Source: Gemmatimonadota bacterium
Lineage (GTDB): Bacteria; Gemmatimonadota; Gemmatimonadetes; Gemmatimonadales; GWC2-71-9
DNA: 6,988 nucleotides
NCBI GenBank assembly: GCA_029884275.1
Contig: JAOUIC010000087.1
Coordinates: forward strand, 1 to 6,988
Direction of reading: 5' to 3'
A program made the position numbers and the translations under genes. Below are positions 5,757 through 6,988 of this stretch, piece by piece. A model generated the notes under the pieces. It made no database searches. It had not been told where the DNA came from and saw only the letters and a program-made list of their open reading frames with translations. Numbering within the stretch: position 1 is the stretch's first letter; each line of letters starts with the position of its first letter.

Positions 5757-5806
5757 GATGGAGTCAGGAGGTCAGCGAGTCGGGGAGACGGTGGCTCGGG
5801 GCGGAA

Positions 5807-6670
5807 TCACGCCAGTGCCTGCAGGTACCTGGCTGCGGACCTCGCGAAGGCCATCGGGTCGGAGGGCTCGTCATGCTCGGCGAACCAGTGCGTGACGCCG
5901 GCGACGCCGGCGGCGTCGAGCAGCTCGCGCCAGGGCATGACGCCGCTGCCGAGATCGACCATGTTGCCACCGGCGTCCATGTCCTTGATGTGGACCAGCC
6001 TGAAGCGGCCGGCATGGCGCTCGAGGTACTGGAAGGCGTCGCGACCGCCCTTCCGGATCCAGAAGAGATCGAGCTCCATGGCCACGAGCGACGGGTCGGT
6101 CCGCTCGAGCAGGATGTCGTAGCCGCATCGTCCGCCGGGTGTCCCATCGAAGGCGGCGAACTCGAAATCGTGGTTGTGGTATCCCAGGGTCAGGCCCGCG
6201 GCCCTGAGCGTCCGTCCGGCGCGATTGAACGTCTCGGCGATCCCGGCATAGCCCTCGACGCTCCGGCGGCTGGCGGGGATCCACGGCACCACCAGGTACA
6301 GATGGCCGAGCGCCAGCGCATCGGCAATGATCGCGGCGATGCGGTCATCGGCAAGCGCCTCGACAGCCACATGGCCGGCGGACGCCGCGAGTCCCGCCCG
6401 ATCCAGCATGCCGCGCACATCGGCTGCGGCATGGCCGTAGAGTCCCGCGAACTCCACTTCGGAGTATCCCATGGTGGCGAGCGCGTCGAGGGTCCCGGCA
6501 AGGTCGGCCCTGGCGAGGTCGCGGACGGTGTAGAGCTGGATGCCCCAGGGGCGGGGATCGCGGCTGGGGTGGGAGCGGGGGTCGGGGTAGGGGCGGAGTT
6601 GCAGTTCCGCCCCTACTGCGACGCTGGTGAGGCAAGATGCGACGAACTGACGGCGGTCGATCATGGGCAT
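5807..6670 (-). CDS. Tat-leader sugar phosphate isomerase/epimerase-like TIM-barrel protein
   Basis: A 287-residue protein of the xylose isomerase-like / AP endonuclease 2 TIM-barrel family. The N-terminus has DRRQFVAS (5-12), a twin-arginine motif, a short hydrophobic stretch and a possible VGA cleavage site (19-21), so it is probably exported folded. A Pro/Arg/Asp-rich linker (26-41) precedes the barrel, which opens WGIQLYTVRDL (42-52). Family motifs follow: MGYSEVEFAGLYG (67-79), LGYHNHDFEF (162-171), AMELDLFW (197-204, D201), GRFRLVHIKD (221-230, H227) and FAEHDEP (263-269, E265), consistent with a divalent-metal site of Glu, Asp, His, Glu. The start at 6670 is supported by AGGGG 6 bases upstream, overlapping the stop codon of the GMC gene. 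Family activities include sugar isomerisation, epimerisation and, in some exported members beside oxidoreductases, keto-sugar elimination; which applies here is inference. Confidence 0.9.
   Translation of the reverse strand: MPMIDRRQFVASCLTSVAVGAELQLRPYPDPRSHPSRDPRPWGIQLYTVRDLARADLAGTLDALATMGYSEVEFAGLYGHAAADVRGMLDRAGLAASAGHVAVEALADDRIAAIIADALALGHLYLVVPWIPASRRSVEGYAGIAETFNRAGRTLRAAGLTLGYHNHDFEFAAFDGTPGGRCGYDILLERTDPSLVAMELDLFWIRKGGRDAFQYLERHAGRFRLVHIKDMDAGGNMVDLGSGVMPWRELLDAAGVAGVTHWFAEHDEPSDPMAFARSAARYLQALA
6566..6593 (+). other. G-quadruplex-type G-run array on the template strand
   Basis: Five G-runs lie close together on the + strand: 6566-6569, 6571-6573, 6577-6581, 6584-6587 and 6590-6593, with loops of 1, 3, 2 and 2 bases. 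Further runs lie at 6548-6551 and 6553-6556. This meets the usual pattern for an intramolecular quadruplex. The + strand is the template for the sugar isomerase gene, so a quadruplex could slow transcription near its 5' end. The C-rich coding strand encodes the Pro-rich linker of that protein. Confidence 0.6.
6587..6616. repeat. REP-like palindrome embedded in frame in the sugar isomerase gene
   Basis: GTAGGGGCGGA (6587-6597) and its exact reverse complement (6606-6616) flank an 8-base centre. The 30 bases are exactly ten codons, residues V19 to Y28 of the sugar isomerase, covering the likely signal-peptide cleavage site. The outer GTAGGGGCG/CGCCCCTAC arms resemble dispersed intergenic palindromes I recall from several GC-rich phyla, but no second copy exists in this window to prove it is a repeat. 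Confidence 0.55.
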
Positions 6671-6676
6671 GCACGA

Positions 6677-6681
6677 CCCCT
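6677..6681 (-). promoter_or_regulatory. Ribosome binding site overlapping the GMC stop codon
   Basis: AGGGG on the minus strand lies 6 bases before the isomerase ATG at 6670 and shares bases with the TAG stop (6680-6682) of the GMC gene. This spacing favours the ATG at 6670 over the one at 6664 and implies coupled translation. Confidence 0.65.
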
Positions 6682-6988
6682 ACAATTCATGGCGCTTCAT
6701 CAGGTCCACCGCGTGGTGGGCCGCGCGCGCGGTGAGGGCCATGTAGGTGATGGACGGGTTCTGGTTGGCCGACGAAGTCATGCAGGCGCCGTCGGTCAGG
6801 AACAGGTTCGGCGCGTCCCAGACCTGGTTCCAGCCGTTGAGCACCGAGGTCTTCGGGTCGCGGCCCATGCGGGCAGTCCCCATCTCATGGATGACGAGGC
6901 CCGGCGCGACGTCCTCGTTGGTCGGGCGGATGTTGGTCGCGCCGGCCGCTTCGAGCATCTCGGTGGCGCTCTGGATCATGTCCTTCCA
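6680..6988 (-). CDS. GMC-family oxidoreductase, C-terminal fragment (5' end beyond window)
   Basis: The last 102 residues of an FAD-dependent GMC oxidoreductase are visible; the frame is open to the window edge (Trp-Lys-Asp precede the first visible Met at 6979), so the start lies outside. VIHEMGTARMG (32-42) is the GMC C-terminal motif whose His (H34) corresponds to the active-site His of glucose and choline oxidases. APNLFLTDGACMTSSANQNPSITYMALTARAA is the closing FAD-contact segment, with Asn of NQNPS at the position of the second catalytic residue (His/Asn pair). The 'GACMTSSA-QNPS-TYMALTARAA' form is typical of the gluconate 2-dehydrogenase-like, Tat-associated subgroup, which oxidises sugars or sugar acids using acceptors other than oxygen. 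Its stop is 9 bases before the sugar isomerase start, so the two are cotranscribed and probably act on the same carbohydrate. Subgroup and substrate are inferred. Confidence 0.92.
   Translation of the reverse strand, partial: WKDMIQSATEMLEAAGATNIRPTNEDVAPGLVIHEMGTARMGRDPKTSVLNGWNQVWDAPNLFLTDGACMTSSANQNPSITYMALTARAAHHAVDLMKRHEL

Noticed and set aside
6632..6643. VASC in the isomerase leader as a lipobox
   Set aside because: It would place the lipidated Cys at residue 13, only six residues after the twin arginines, too short for a lipoprotein hydrophobic segment.
1..6988. CRISPR array, tRNA or rRNA gene, insertion sequence, toxin-antitoxin or phage defence genes
   Set aside because: No regularly spaced repeats, no RNA-gene motifs and no transposase or defence-type protein motifs were seen on either strand.

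Overview
The window is compact, very GC-rich bacterial chromosome with no RNA genes, no CRISPR array and no recognisable transposon. Two short proteins carry lipoprotein signals, one enzyme carries a Tat-like leader, and the last gene belongs to a GMC oxidoreductase type often found beside secreted sugar isomerases. This suggests a free-living, diderm, high-GC heterotroph. Gemmatimonadota or an Acidobacteria-like group would fit, but the phylum is inference.

Layout. Positions 2-1015 (+) hold the C-terminal two thirds or so of a YtcJ-type amidohydrolase, the only + strand gene. A perfect 18-bp hairpin (1043-1084) separates it from a long run of minus-strand genes. Read in the direction of transcription, from right to left, these are: the C-terminus of a GMC oxidoreductase (6680-6988); a Tat-leader sugar phosphate isomerase/epimerase-like TIM-barrel protein (5807-6670); a soluble protein with two class III nucleotide cyclase-like domains (4521-5756); a VOC-fold protein (4051-4440); an NmrA-like NAD(P)-binding protein (3150-4043); a small basic protein with a possible AP2/ERF-like domain (2696-3016); a SnoaL/DUF4440-like lipoprotein (2114-2590); a conserved-looking hypothetical protein (1530-2084); and a small lipoprotein with a degenerate Ig-like domain (1097-1510).

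Likely transcription units, from spacing: GMC and isomerase (9-nt gap, ribosome binding site overlapping the stop codon), perhaps continuing into the cyclase-like gene (50-nt gap); VOC and NmrA (7-nt gap); SnoaL, hypothetical and Ig-like lipoprotein (29- and 19-nt gaps), set off from the AP2-like gene by a strong hairpin. No intergenic gap exceeds 135 bases, so no long stretch is unexplained.

How the genes may work together. The GMC/isomerase pair looks like exported carbohydrate oxidation followed by isomerisation or elimination. The VOC/NmrA pair looks like small-molecule or redox housekeeping of unknown substrate. I do not see a defence system or an obviously new multi-gene machine. The most interesting points are the cyclase-like protein, whose two domains divide the catalytic residues in the way mammalian adenylyl cyclase C1 and C2 do, and a palindromic repeat plus G-rich array embedded in frame in the leader/linker of the sugar isomerase gene.
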